Source of the DNA: an uncultured Clostridia bacterium
Lineage (GTDB): Bacteria; Bacillota; Clostridia; Peptostreptococcales; Anaerovoracaceae
DNA length: 6,921 bases
Reading direction: 5' to 3'
Assembly: GCA_945788655.1 (NCBI GenBank)
Contig: CALZMV010000072.1
Coordinates: forward strand, 1 to 6,921
Of the stretch, positions 1 through 6,249 are shown piece by piece. The notes under the pieces are model-generated. The model was not told the DNA's origin, ran no database searches, and saw only the letters and a program-made list of their open reading frames with translations. Position 1 is the stretch's first letter; every line of letters starts with the position of its first letter. Both the position numbers and the translations under genes were made by a program.

Positions 1-665
1 ATGTGAAAACCTTAGGGGAGGAACTTAAGACCATCAATGCACAGCTTGTGGCAGTGGACAAAAATGGCAAGGAGGTAACTCCTGTTGACATTGACAAGAA
101 GCAGATTAGTGTAGCAGCCGTCATGCTGGGTAAAAAGACCGTTTCTCTTGAAGTGCCGGTTTTGAATTCTGACGATGAAACGTATGAAAAGGATGTTACT
201 TTCCCTAAGACTGTTGTAGTAACAGGCAAGGAAAGCGATCTTTCAAATATTAGTTCCCTTTCATGCAAGGCTGTTGATTTAAAGAATATCACTGAAAACA
301 CAACAATTAAGCTGGAACCTGTGCTGCCACAGGGTATATCCGTAAGCGAGGATGTTGGCGATCTGCTTCTCAATGTGAAGGTTAAAAATCTGAAGAATGT
401 AATCTATAATATAGATTCCGGGGATATTGTTATGAAGAATATCGGGGACGGATTACAGGCAGAAGTTCAGACAGAGAACATCTCTCTCGACATTTTTGCC
501 AAGGAAGCAGATATTAAGAATATTGCGGAATCGGATGTAACTGTATCATGTGATCTTTCTGGGCTTAAAGCAGGAACCTATAATGTGAAGATCAGCATAG
601 AATGCAGCAAGCCGCATGTTTCAATAAAGCCTTCAGTAGAAGAAATAAGAATTATTATAAAGTAG
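1..665 (+). CDS. cdaR: CdaR (YbbR-repeat protein), 3' part, regulator of the c-di-AMP cyclase CdaA
   Basis: The reading frame is open from the left edge (first full codon at 3) to a TAG at 663-665 and gives 220 residues. A GTG falls at 3, but with no upstream sequence it cannot be judged as a start. Family members are normally longer, with an N-terminal membrane anchor and several YbbR repeats, so the N-terminus is cut off by the window edge. What remains is the end of one repeat (about residues 1-38), a full repeat (about 45-128, with the typical FPKTVVVTGKESDLSNI stretch at about 67-83) and a C-terminal repeat (about 132-220). These beta-rich repeats sit outside the membrane and are known to modulate CdaA, the diadenylate cyclase. 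The cdaA-cdaR-glmM order is conserved in Firmicutes, and glmM follows 14 nt downstream, which supports the call over a generic YbbR protein. cdaA should lie just upstream, outside the window. Confidence 0.88.
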   Translation, partial: VKTLGEELKTINAQLVAVDKNGKEVTPVDIDKKQISVAAVMLGKKTVSLEVPVLNSDDETYEKDVTFPKTVVVTGKESDLSNISSLSCKAVDLKNITENTTIKLEPVLPQGISVSEDVGDLLLNVKVKNLKNVIYNIDSGDIVMKNIGDGLQAEVQTENISLDIFAKEADIKNIAESDVTVSCDLSGLKAGTYNVKISIECSKPHVSIKPSVEEIRIIIK

Positions 666-679
666 AGTGAGGAATAATT

Positions 680-2029
680 ATGGGTAGACTATTCGGAACA
701 GATGGGGTCAGAGGTGTTGCCAACAAGGAACTTACACCTGAGCTGGCATTTAACTTAGGCAAAGCAGGAGCTTATGTATTAAAAAGCAGCAATGACAGAC
801 CGACATTTATTATAGGCAAGGATACCAGAATTTCAGGCGACATGCTTGAAAATGCCCTTGCAGCTGGAATTCTTGCTGTAGGCGGCGATGTTATCAAAGT
901 AGGTGTTATCCCTACTCCTGCAGTTGCGTTTTTAGCTAAGCACTATAACGCAGATGCCGGAATTGTAATCAGTGCTTCCCACAATCCATATGAATATAAC
1001 GGAATCAAGTTTTTCAACGGAGAGGGATATAAGCTTGATGACCTTCTTGAAGAGAAAATTGAAGATATCATTATTTCAAGTATCGATGTAAACAGCCACA
1101 TTACAGGTGATTTAATCGGTACATGTATGGATGCTTCAGAAACAGCACCGGAGTTATTCATTAAACATCTTCTTGAGACGGTTGATTACAGACTTGATGG
1201 AATGAATATTGTTTTAGACTGTGCAAACGGCGCATCGTATGAAATTGCTCCAAAGGTGTTTGAGGCACTGGGGGCAAAGGTTACGGTTATTGGAAACAAT
1301 CCTACGGGCATAAACATTAACGATGCCTGCGGGTCAACTCATCCGGAGAAGCTTTCCGAAAAGGTTAAGGAAGTCAATGCAGACATCGGTCTTGCATATG
1401 ATGGTGATGCTGATAGATTAATTGTCGTTGACGAAAAGGGAGCCGTAATAGACGGAGACAGAGTAATTGCAATCTGTGCAAGAATTTTAAAAGAGCAGGG
1501 CAGATTAAAAGAAAACAAGGTAACAGTAACAGTAATGAGCAATATCGGCTTCCACAAGGCGATGAAGGAATCCGACATAGAAGTTGATGTTACCGGTGTA
1601 GGAGACAGATATGTTCTTGAAAGAATGCTTGAAACAGGCTGCGTTATCGGCGGTGAGCAGTCAGGGCATATTATTTTTAAGGAATTTACAACTACCGGTG
1701 ACGGCGTATTATCATCGCTTCAGTTTGTAGGGGCAATAAAGAACAGCAATAAGACTCTTTCTGAACTGGCATCTGAAATTGAAATTTTCCCTCAGGTTCT
1801 TGTAAATGCTCGAATTAACAACGACTACAAGAAAACCTATATGAAGGATGAAGAAGTAGCAGCCATGATTGCCGACATTGAAGCTCAGATGGCCGGAAAC
1901 GGCAGAGTTCTAATCAGACCTTCCGGTACAGAGCCACTGGTTAGAGTTATGATTGAAGGAGACGATGAACAGCAGTTAAATGATCTGGCTCACAAGCTGG
2001 CAGATTTAATAGAAAGAAAGTTTAAGTAG
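680..2029 (+). CDS. glmM: Phosphoglucosamine mutase GlmM
   Basis: This cytoplasmic enzyme interconverts glucosamine-6-phosphate and glucosamine-1-phosphate, the step between GlmS and GlmU on the way to UDP-GlcNAc and peptidoglycan. The 449 residues are the normal family length. All four signature regions of the alpha-D-phosphohexomutase family are visible: the N-terminal LFGTDGVRG (4-12), the phosphoserine loop ISASHNP (97-103, catalytic Ser100), the magnesium loop DGDADR (241-246), the sugar-binding GGEQSGH (324-330) and the C-terminal phosphate-binding RPSGTEPLVRVM (413-424). The start at 680 follows TGAGGA (668-673) with a 6-nt spacer. The gene begins 14 nt after cdaR and ends 8 nt before glmS, so the three are very probably co-transcribed. 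In B. subtilis and other Firmicutes GlmM also binds and inhibits CdaA, which explains the neighbourhood. No missing residues or frame breaks are seen. Confidence 0.97.
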   Translation: MGRLFGTDGVRGVANKELTPELAFNLGKAGAYVLKSSNDRPTFIIGKDTRISGDMLENALAAGILAVGGDVIKVGVIPTPAVAFLAKHYNADAGIVISASHNPYEYNGIKFFNGEGYKLDDLLEEKIEDIIISSIDVNSHITGDLIGTCMDASETAPELFIKHLLETVDYRLDGMNIVLDCANGASYEIAPKVFEALGAKVTVIGNNPTGININDACGSTHPEKLSEKVKEVNADIGLAYDGDADRLIVVDEKGAVIDGDRVIAICARILKEQGRLKENKVTVTVMSNIGFHKAMKESDIEVDVTGVGDRYVLERMLETGCVIGGEQSGHIIFKEFTTTGDGVLSSLQFVGAIKNSNKTLSELASEIEIFPQVLVNARINNDYKKTYMKDEEVAAMIADIEAQMAGNGRVLIRPSGTEPLVRVMIEGDDEQQLNDLAHKLADLIERKFK

Positions 2030-2037
2030 GTGCTTAT

Positions 2038-3873
2038 ATGTGTGGAATAGTAGGATATATTGGGAAAGATAATGCAAAGGACATCATTATTGATGGACTT
2101 AGAAAACTTGAATACAGAGGATATGACTCTGCAGGTATTGCCGTAATCAGAGATGGCAAACTTGAAGTTAAGAAACATGTTGGTGAAATTAAAAATCTGG
2201 AAAACTACATCGGTGATGATCCTATGACAAGTAACATTGGTATAGGTCATACAAGATGGGCAACTCATGGTGCTCCATCAGATGTCAACGCTCATCCTCA
2301 CTACAGCATGGATGAGACTATTGCCATCGTTCATAACGGAATTATTGAAAACTACCATGAACTTAAAGAAGAACTTATCAGAGAACACGGAATCGTTTTC
2401 AAGTCTGAAACAGATACAGAAGTTATCGCTCAGCTCATAGGCGTTATCTACAGAGAAAAGAAGGATCTGCTGGAATCTGTCTATGCAGCAGTTGACAGAA
2501 TGAGAGGTGCATATGCGGTTGTTGCAATCGCGCAGGATGAACCTGATAAGATAGTTGCAGTAAGAAAGGATGCCCCACTTATCATCGGTAAGGGCAAGGG
2601 CGCCAACTATGTTGCGTCTGACATACCGGCTCTTCTTAAGTATGTTAAAGAGATTTTCCTTATCGAAAACAATGAAACAGTATTAGTGACAGCAGATAAG
2701 GTAACAATCTTTGATGAGAACAGAAACGAAGTGAAGAGAGATGTATTCCATGTAACATGGGATGCTGATGCTGCTGAAAAAGAAGGCTATGACCACTTCA
2801 TGATGAAGGAAATCTTTGAACAGCCAAAGGGACTTTCTGAGACATTAAACCGTCGTCTTGATGAAACAGGTAAAATCGTCTTAGAAGGCATAACTATGAC
2901 TAAGGAAGATATTGAAAAATTCAGCAAGGTTTATATTGTTGCCTGCGGTACAGCTTATCATGCAGGCTTAGTAGGAAAGTATATAATTGAATCTCTTGTT
3001 AAGATTCCTGTAGAGGTTGATGTTGCATCAGAATTCAGATACAGAGATCCTATCATTGATGAAAATACTCTCTTTATTGCAATCAGCCAATCCGGCGAAA
3101 CTCTTGATACTCTGGCTGCTCTTAGAGAAGCAAAATCAAAGGGTGCAAGAGTATTAAGCGTTGTAAATGTTGTAGGAAGCTCCGTTGCCCGTGAATCCGA
3201 TGATGTATTCTACACATGGGCAGGACCCGAAATTGCAGTAGCTTCAACTAAGGCTTACACAACTCAGCTCATGTGCATGTACATGCTGGCTCTTTATATG
3301 GGTCTTGAAATGGGTACAATTACAAGGGAATTTTATGATCAGTTTGTAAAAGACCTTCAGGCTGTGCCTGAAAAGCTTGAAGCATTCTTAAAGAAAATCG
3401 GCGAAATCGAGGATGTGGCTAAACAGCTTTACAACAGAGAGCAGGTATTCTTCATAGGCAGAGGCTTAGACTCAGCAGTATCTTATGAGGGTTCATTAAA
3501 GCTTAAGGAAATTTCATATATCAACTCCTTTGCCATTGCAGCAGGTGAACTTAAGCATGGAACAATTGCCCTTATGGAACCGGGAACTCTTGTAATAGCA
3601 CTTGCATGCCAGGACTTCCTGTATGAAAAGATGGTTTCCAATATTCAGGAAATCAAAGCAAGAGGCGCATATGTAATGGGTATTGCAAAGGAAGGCAATG
3701 ATTCCGTTGCAGCTCACAGCGACAGAATGATTTACATCCCTCAGGTGAGAGACGAAATCGTGCCTCTGTTAAGCGTTGTTCCGCTGCAGATTTTTGCATA
3801 CTATGTTGCAAAGGAAAGAGGCTGCAACATTGATAAGCCAAAGAATTTAGCTAAATCAGTAACAGTTGAATAA
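2038..3873 (+). CDS. glmS: Glutamine--fructose-6-phosphate aminotransferase (isomerising) GlmS
   Basis: GlmS converts fructose-6-phosphate and glutamine to glucosamine-6-phosphate and glutamate, the committed step of amino-sugar synthesis. At 611 residues it is full length. The N-terminal class II glutaminase domain (about 1-240) has the catalytic Cys2 exposed after removal of Met (MCGIVGYIG), HTRWATHG (71-78), Asn100-Gly101 and SETDTE (123-128). The C-terminal half has two SIS sugar-isomerase domains, with CGTAYHAG (303-310), SQSGET (350-355), LKLKEISY (487-494) and GELKHGT (503-509). The conserved tail KNLAKSVTVE (602-611) carries the fructose-6-phosphate-binding lysine (Lys606 here). The start follows AGGTG (2028-2032), which overlaps the glmM stop, with ATG only 8 nt after that stop, so translation is probably coupled to glmM. 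There is no room for the glmS ribozyme that precedes this gene in many Firmicutes. Confidence 0.97.
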   Translation: MCGIVGYIGKDNAKDIIIDGLRKLEYRGYDSAGIAVIRDGKLEVKKHVGEIKNLENYIGDDPMTSNIGIGHTRWATHGAPSDVNAHPHYSMDETIAIVHNGIIENYHELKEELIREHGIVFKSETDTEVIAQLIGVIYREKKDLLESVYAAVDRMRGAYAVVAIAQDEPDKIVAVRKDAPLIIGKGKGANYVASDIPALLKYVKEIFLIENNETVLVTADKVTIFDENRNEVKRDVFHVTWDADAAEKEGYDHFMMKEIFEQPKGLSETLNRRLDETGKIVLEGITMTKEDIEKFSKVYIVACGTAYHAGLVGKYIIESLVKIPVEVDVASEFRYRDPIIDENTLFIAISQSGETLDTLAALREAKSKGARVLSVVNVVGSSVARESDDVFYTWAGPEIAVASTKAYTTQLMCMYMLALYMGLEMGTITREFYDQFVKDLQAVPEKLEAFLKKIGEIEDVAKQLYNREQVFFIGRGLDSAVSYEGSLKLKEISYINSFAIAAGELKHGTIALMEPGTLVIALACQDFLYEKMVSNIQEIKARGAYVMGIAKEGNDSVAAHSDRMIYIPQVRDEIVPLLSVVPLQIFAYYVAKERGCNIDKPKNLAKSVTVE

Positions 3874-3909
3874 TTTATGCCGAGTAATTTTTAGATAAGG
3901 AAAAAATAA

Positions 3910-5160
3910 ATGAAACAATACGAAATACGTGATATATCTCTGGCACCTTCAGGTCACAGGAAGATTCAGTGGGTAAAGGACAACATGCCTTTACTACGAG
4001 GACTGGAGGAAGAGTTTACAAAGACAAAGCCTTTTGAAGGTGTTAAGATATCATTGTCAGTTCATCTCGAAGCAAAAACTGCGTATCTGTGCCTGGTTCT
4101 TGCTGCAGGCGGCGCTAAGATGTCTGTAACAGGAAGCAATGTGCTTAGTACGCAGGATGATGTGGCTGCAGCTTTAGCAGACGCAGGTTTGAAAGTCTAT
4201 GCTTTCCACGGGGCAACGCAGGAGGAATACGACAGACATATTGAAATGTGTCTTGAACACAAGGCCAACATCATAATCGATGATGGTGGTGACTTAGTAA
4301 CATGTCTGCACGAAAGACGCCCGGATCTGATGGAAGAAGTCTGGGGCGGATGTGAGGAAACCACTACAGGTGTTATTCGTTTGAAAGCCATGGAGAAGGC
4401 AGGAGTTCTTAAATTCCCTATGGTGGCAGTAAACGATGCAGACTGTAAGCACCTTTTCGATAACAGATATGGTACAGGCCAGTCCACATGGGATAGCATA
4501 ATGAGAAACACAAATCTCATCGTTGCGGCCAAAACCGTGGTAGTAGTGGGATATGGATGGTGTTCACGAGGAATTGCGATGAGAGCGGCAGCTCTTGGGG
4601 CAAAGGTCATCGTAACAGAAATAAACCCTGTTAAGGCTATAGAAGCCAAGATGGATGGATTTGAAGTTATGACTATGGCTAAAGCCGCACCTTATGGAGA
4701 CATCTTCGTATCTGCAACAGGCTGCTGCAAGACCATTACAACAGATCACATGATGACAATGAAGGATGGCGCAATTCTCACTAATGCAGGACATTTTGAC
4801 TGCGAAATCGATATGGCAGCCCTTGAAAAGTTTGCTGTAGAAAAGAAAGAACGCAGAAATAACATTATGGGTTACAAACTGCCAAACGACAAATGGGTCA
4901 ATGTAATTGGCGAAGGAAGACTCGTTAACATAGCGGCAGCAGATGGACACCCTGCAGAAATCATGGATATGAGCTTTGCCGTTCAGGCAATGTCAGCGTC
5001 ATATATTAAGGATAATTACAAGAATCTTGAAAACAAGGTAATCGATGTTTCAAGAGAAATCGATGATGTAATCGCACGCAGAAAGCTTGCTGCATGGGAT
5101 ATAGAAATTGATAAACTGACTGCTGAGCAGGAGGAATATTTAAATAGCTGGCAGTTTTAA
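3910..5160 (+). CDS. ahcY: Adenosylhomocysteinase, short Thermotoga/archaeal type (possibly S-inosylhomocysteine hydrolase)
   Basis: The family reversibly hydrolyses S-adenosylhomocysteine to homocysteine and adenosine with tightly bound NAD, clearing the inhibitory by-product of SAM methylation. The 416 residues show HLEAKTAYL (52-60), STQDDVAAAL (80-89), DDGGDL (124-129), EETTTGV (149-155), K180 with DNRYGTGQST (184-193), the Rossmann loop GYGWCSRG (214-221), AGHFD (293-297) and GRLVN followed by GHP (337-348). YGTGQS, the GYGWC-type loop and the ending near SW are those of the short Thermotoga/archaeal branch. The C-terminal lysine/tyrosine extension (HYRY-like) of typical mesophilic enzymes is absent. 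Some members of this branch act on S-inosylhomocysteine, so substrate choice is open. In the Rossmann motif GxGxxG the third glycine is Ser219. The start follows AAGGA (3897-3901). It lies 36 nt after glmS with no terminator-like hairpin between, so co-transcription is likely. Confidence 0.93.
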   Translation: MKQYEIRDISLAPSGHRKIQWVKDNMPLLRGLEEEFTKTKPFEGVKISLSVHLEAKTAYLCLVLAAGGAKMSVTGSNVLSTQDDVAAALADAGLKVYAFHGATQEEYDRHIEMCLEHKANIIIDDGGDLVTCLHERRPDLMEEVWGGCEETTTGVIRLKAMEKAGVLKFPMVAVNDADCKHLFDNRYGTGQSTWDSIMRNTNLIVAAKTVVVVGYGWCSRGIAMRAAALGAKVIVTEINPVKAIEAKMDGFEVMTMAKAAPYGDIFVSATGCCKTITTDHMMTMKDGAILTNAGHFDCEIDMAALEKFAVEKKERRNNIMGYKLPNDKWVNVIGEGRLVNIAAADGHPAEIMDMSFAVQAMSASYIKDNYKNLENKVIDVSREIDDVIARRKLAAWDIEIDKLTAEQEEYLNSWQF

Positions 5161-5174
5161 GGGGGAATATAGAA

Positions 5175-5750
5175 ATGAGTTTCACATATGATGAAATAAA
5201 AAATCAGGCAGAGACAGCGGCTGCAGAGCTTGTGGAAGCTGCAAAACTGCAAAAGGGAGATATTTTTGTGGTTGGATGCAGTTCCAGCGAGGTGATGGGT
5301 CAGCGCATCGGTAAGTCTTCTGATATCAACGCCGCAGAGGCTGTTTATGAAGGCATCATGGGTGTGCTTGCACCAAAGGGTATTTTTCTTGCTGCGCAGT
5401 GCTGTGAGCACCTCAACCGTGCTGTAATCGTTGAAAAAGAAGCGCTTTTACCGGGAACTGAAATTGTAAACGTTGTTCCCCAGCCAAAGGCAGGAGGTTC
5501 CTTTGCTACAACCTTTTATAAAAATGCAAAGTGTCCTGTGGCAGTAGAAGAAATCAAAGCCGATGCCGGAATGGATATCGGTGATTGTCTGATTGGCATG
5601 CAGCTCAAGAAGGTTGCTGTACCTGTAAGACTTTCTGTTAAATCTATAGGAGATGCACATCTAACATGTGCAAGAACCCGTCCTAAGTTTATTGGTGGCG
5701 AGAGAGCTTATTACGATGAGAAGCTTTCAGGAGGAGATATTCCTAGATAA
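5175..5750 (+). CDS. ywlG: YwlG family protein (DUF436 / UPF0340 / TIGR01440), function unknown
   Basis: The 191 residues match the B. subtilis YwlG family closely as I remember it, at the usual length. Family hallmarks are visible in order: GCSSSEVMG (34-42), QCCEHLNRA (75-83), VVPQPKAGGSFAT (100-112), DAGMDIGD (130-137), IGMQLKKVAVPVR (140-152) and ARTRPKFIGGERA (166-178). There is no signal peptide or membrane segment, so it should be cytoplasmic. The conserved CS and QCCEH motifs suggest an alpha/beta protein with possibly functional cysteines, but no activity is established to my knowledge. The start at 5175 has a strong AGGGGG site (5160-5165) with 9 nt spacing and lies 14 nt after ahcY, so the two are almost certainly co-transcribed. 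In B. subtilis, ywlG neighbours glyA. Together with ahcY here, this hints at a one-carbon or methyl-cycle role, which is inference only. The gene symbol is by homology. Confidence 0.9.
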   Translation: MSFTYDEIKNQAETAAAELVEAAKLQKGDIFVVGCSSSEVMGQRIGKSSDINAAEAVYEGIMGVLAPKGIFLAAQCCEHLNRAVIVEKEALLPGTEIVNVVPQPKAGGSFATTFYKNAKCPVAVEEIKADAGMDIGDCLIGMQLKKVAVPVRLSVKSIGDAHLTCARTRPKFIGGERAYYDEKLSGGDIPR

Positions 5751-5755
5751 AAACC

Positions 5756-5773
5756 AATATTAACGAATATTTT
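5756..5773 (+). terminator. Weak AT-only hairpin after ywlG, doubtful terminator
   Basis: Two copies of AATATT (5756-5761 and 5766-5771) separated by AACG can form a 6-bp all-AT stem followed by only two more T residues. With no G-C pairs and a short T run it would be a poor terminator, so transcripts from the upstream operon may read through to the strong terminator at 5990-6038. Confidence 0.2.
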
Positions 5774-5777
5774 AGTA

Positions 5778-5805
5778 ACACATTTTATGTATGATTCATA
5801 GTTTA
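5778..5805 (+). promoter_or_regulatory. Possible sigma-K-type sporulation promoter upstream of the small cysteine-rich gene
   Basis: CATAGTTTA (5797-5805) fits the B. subtilis sigma-K -10 pattern CATAnnnTA. An AC dinucleotide of the -35 type sits at 5778-5779 with 17 nt between. The predicted start of transcription, about 5811-5814, lies some 45 nt before the ATG at 5860. The pattern is short and AT-rich sequence gives chance matches. A sigma-A reading (TATATT at 5804-5809) has no usable -35. Confidence 0.35.
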
Positions 5806-5813
5806 TATTACGA

Positions 5814-5833
5814 CTAAATCTTCATGGATTTAG
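5814..5833 (+). repeat. Perfect 7-bp inverted repeat in the leader of the small gene
   Basis: CTAAATC (5814-5820) and GATTTAG (5827-5833) are exact reverse complements with a 6-nt loop TTCATG. The hairpin lies at the predicted 5' end of the transcript and about 13 nt before the ribosome binding site. It could stabilise the mRNA 5' end or be an operator. There is no T run, so it is not a terminator. Confidence 0.5.
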
Positions 5834-5859
5834 ATTAAATAAAGAAGCAGGTGAATCAT

Positions 5860-5958
5860 ATGGGAAATAATTGTGGTATTTTAGGCGAAGGCGGAATCGA
5901 TACTAGCTTATTATTCTTTTTCTTACTATTAGTTATCATTTTCTGCAATTGCTGCTAA
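5860..5958 (+). CDS. Tiny cysteine-rich single-span membrane protein, candidate sporulation protein
   Basis: This ATG-to-TAA frame encodes 32 residues. A short polar head, MGNNCG (1-6), and a glycine-rich linker (9-12) lead into a strongly hydrophobic segment (about 16-28, rich in Leu, Phe and Ile) and a C-terminal CNCC (29-32), for four cysteines in all (5, 29, 31, 32). The start has a purine-rich site, AGCAGGTG (5846-5853), at a good distance. An in-frame GTG at 5851 overlaps that site and is less likely. Very short, Cys/Gly-rich proteins with one hydrophobic stretch are common in endospore formers (YjcZ-like tiny membrane proteins and high-cysteine proteins of Clostridia). I see that general resemblance but cannot assign a family. 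The gene has its own candidate sigma-K-like promoter, its own hairpin leader and a strong terminator 31 nt downstream, which supports a real monocistronic unit. It is too small for routine gene callers. Confidence 0.7.
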   Translation: MGNNCGILGEGGIDTSLLFFFLLLVIIFCNCC

Positions 5959-5989
5959 ACTAAAAGTTAATACGTAAATTAAGCTGATT

Positions 5990-6038
5990 AAAGAGGCGGC
6001 TGCATTAGGTATGTGACCTGAGGCAGTCAGCCTTTTTT
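5990..6038 (+). terminator. Strong rho-independent terminator after the small cysteine-rich gene
   Basis: AGGC (5994-5997) pairs with GCCT (6030-6033) and CTGC (6000-6003) with GCAG (6023-6026), with a small internal loop between. An inner stem AGGT/ACCT (6007-6010 and 6016-6019) caps the structure. A run of six T follows (6033-6038). The upstream AAAG (5990-5993) can extend pairing into the T run. It should end the small transcript and any read-through from the ahcY-ywlG operon. Confidence 0.85.
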
Positions 6039-6079
6039 GTTTAACCCAAAAGCTTATGTGGAATCATGCCATATGGTAA

Positions 6080-6108
6080 TTGTCTTTTTAATTGAAAAAA
6101 CATATATT
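6080..6108 (+). promoter_or_regulatory. Candidate sigma-A promoter for the leader-ORF unit
   Basis: TTGTCT (6080-6085, 4 of 6 to TTGACA) and TATATT (6103-6108, 5 of 6 to TATAAT) are separated by exactly 17 nt. Transcription would start near 6115, just before the hairpin at 6118-6151 and about 73 nt upstream of the leader ORF. It sits directly downstream of a strong terminator, where a new transcription unit needs a promoter. Confidence 0.45.
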
Positions 6109-6117
6109 CTAGCAAAG

Positions 6118-6151
6118 GCGTGTTGAGATTCTCTTCTGATTATCAACATGC
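6118..6151 (+). repeat. Hairpin in the 5' leader RNA ahead of the 9-codon ORF
   Basis: GCGTGTTGA (6118-6126) pairs over nine positions with TCAACATGC (6143-6151), one of them a G-T wobble, leaving a 16-nt loop. It would lie at the extreme 5' end of a transcript from the candidate promoter at 6080-6108. It has no adjoining T run, so it is more likely a stability or pausing element, or part of the attenuator switch, than a terminator. Confidence 0.5.
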
Positions 6152-6187
6152 GCTACATTAATATTTTTTATAAAAGGAGGACTAATT

Positions 6188-6217
6188 ATGGGTAATAAGA
6201 CCCCATTGAGACTTTAG
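6188..6217 (+). CDS. 9-codon leader peptide ORF (MGNKTPLRL), putative attenuator leader
   Basis: ATG at 6188 to TAG at 6215-6217 encodes MGNKTPLRL. The AAAAGGAGG site (6172-6180) with a 7-nt spacer is the best ribosome binding site in the window, far better than expected for a chance start. Codons 5-9 (6200-6214) are the 5' arm of the terminator at 6200-6249, so a ribosome paused late in this ORF would block terminator formation. That arrangement is known for leader peptides of drug-inducible resistance genes, such as the short leader before msrD. The peptide has no run of a single amino acid, which argues against simple amino-acid starvation control. The drug or metabolite sensed, if any, cannot be read from the sequence. 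An alternative is a degenerate remnant of a longer small gene, since the small protein at 5860 also starts MGN. Confidence 0.6.
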   Translation: MGNKTPLRL

Positions 6218-6249
6218 ACAATATCAGTCTTGGTCTCTTTGGGGTTTTT
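6200..6249 (+). terminator. Strong terminator overlapping the leader ORF (putative attenuator)
   Basis: Three stacked stems are visible: ACCCCA (6200-6205) with TGGGGT (6240-6245), GAGAC (6208-6212) with GTCTC (6233-6237), and AGAC (6216-6219) with GTCT (6227-6230) around a 7-nt loop. TT/TT internal mismatches separate the first two. Five T residues follow (6245-6249). The 5' half lies within the coding part and stop codon of the 9-codon ORF, which ties its formation to ribosome position. The next gene begins 136 nt beyond the T run. Confidence 0.85.

Noticed and set aside
3..5. GTG as the true start of the first gene
   Set aside because: It lies at the window edge with no visible ribosome binding site, and the protein begins in the middle of a YbbR repeat, so the frame almost certainly continues upstream.
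2450..2650. Any internal frame break or truncation in glmS
   Set aside because: The frame is continuous, and the glutaminase and both SIS domains have all expected motifs at normal spacing.
3874..3909. Terminator between glmS and ahcY
   Set aside because: A short TTTTT is present (3888-3892), but I find no stem before it, so it is unlikely to end transcription.
4197..4950. Two minus-strand ORFs of 150 and 128 residues inside ahcY
   Set aside because: They lie opposite a fully conserved enzyme gene, resemble no family and have no supporting signals. They are antisense shadows.
6073..6126. 17-codon ORF starting ATGGTAATTGTC
   Set aside because: No ribosome binding site precedes it and the candidate promoter lies inside it. 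It is noted only as a possible decayed copy.
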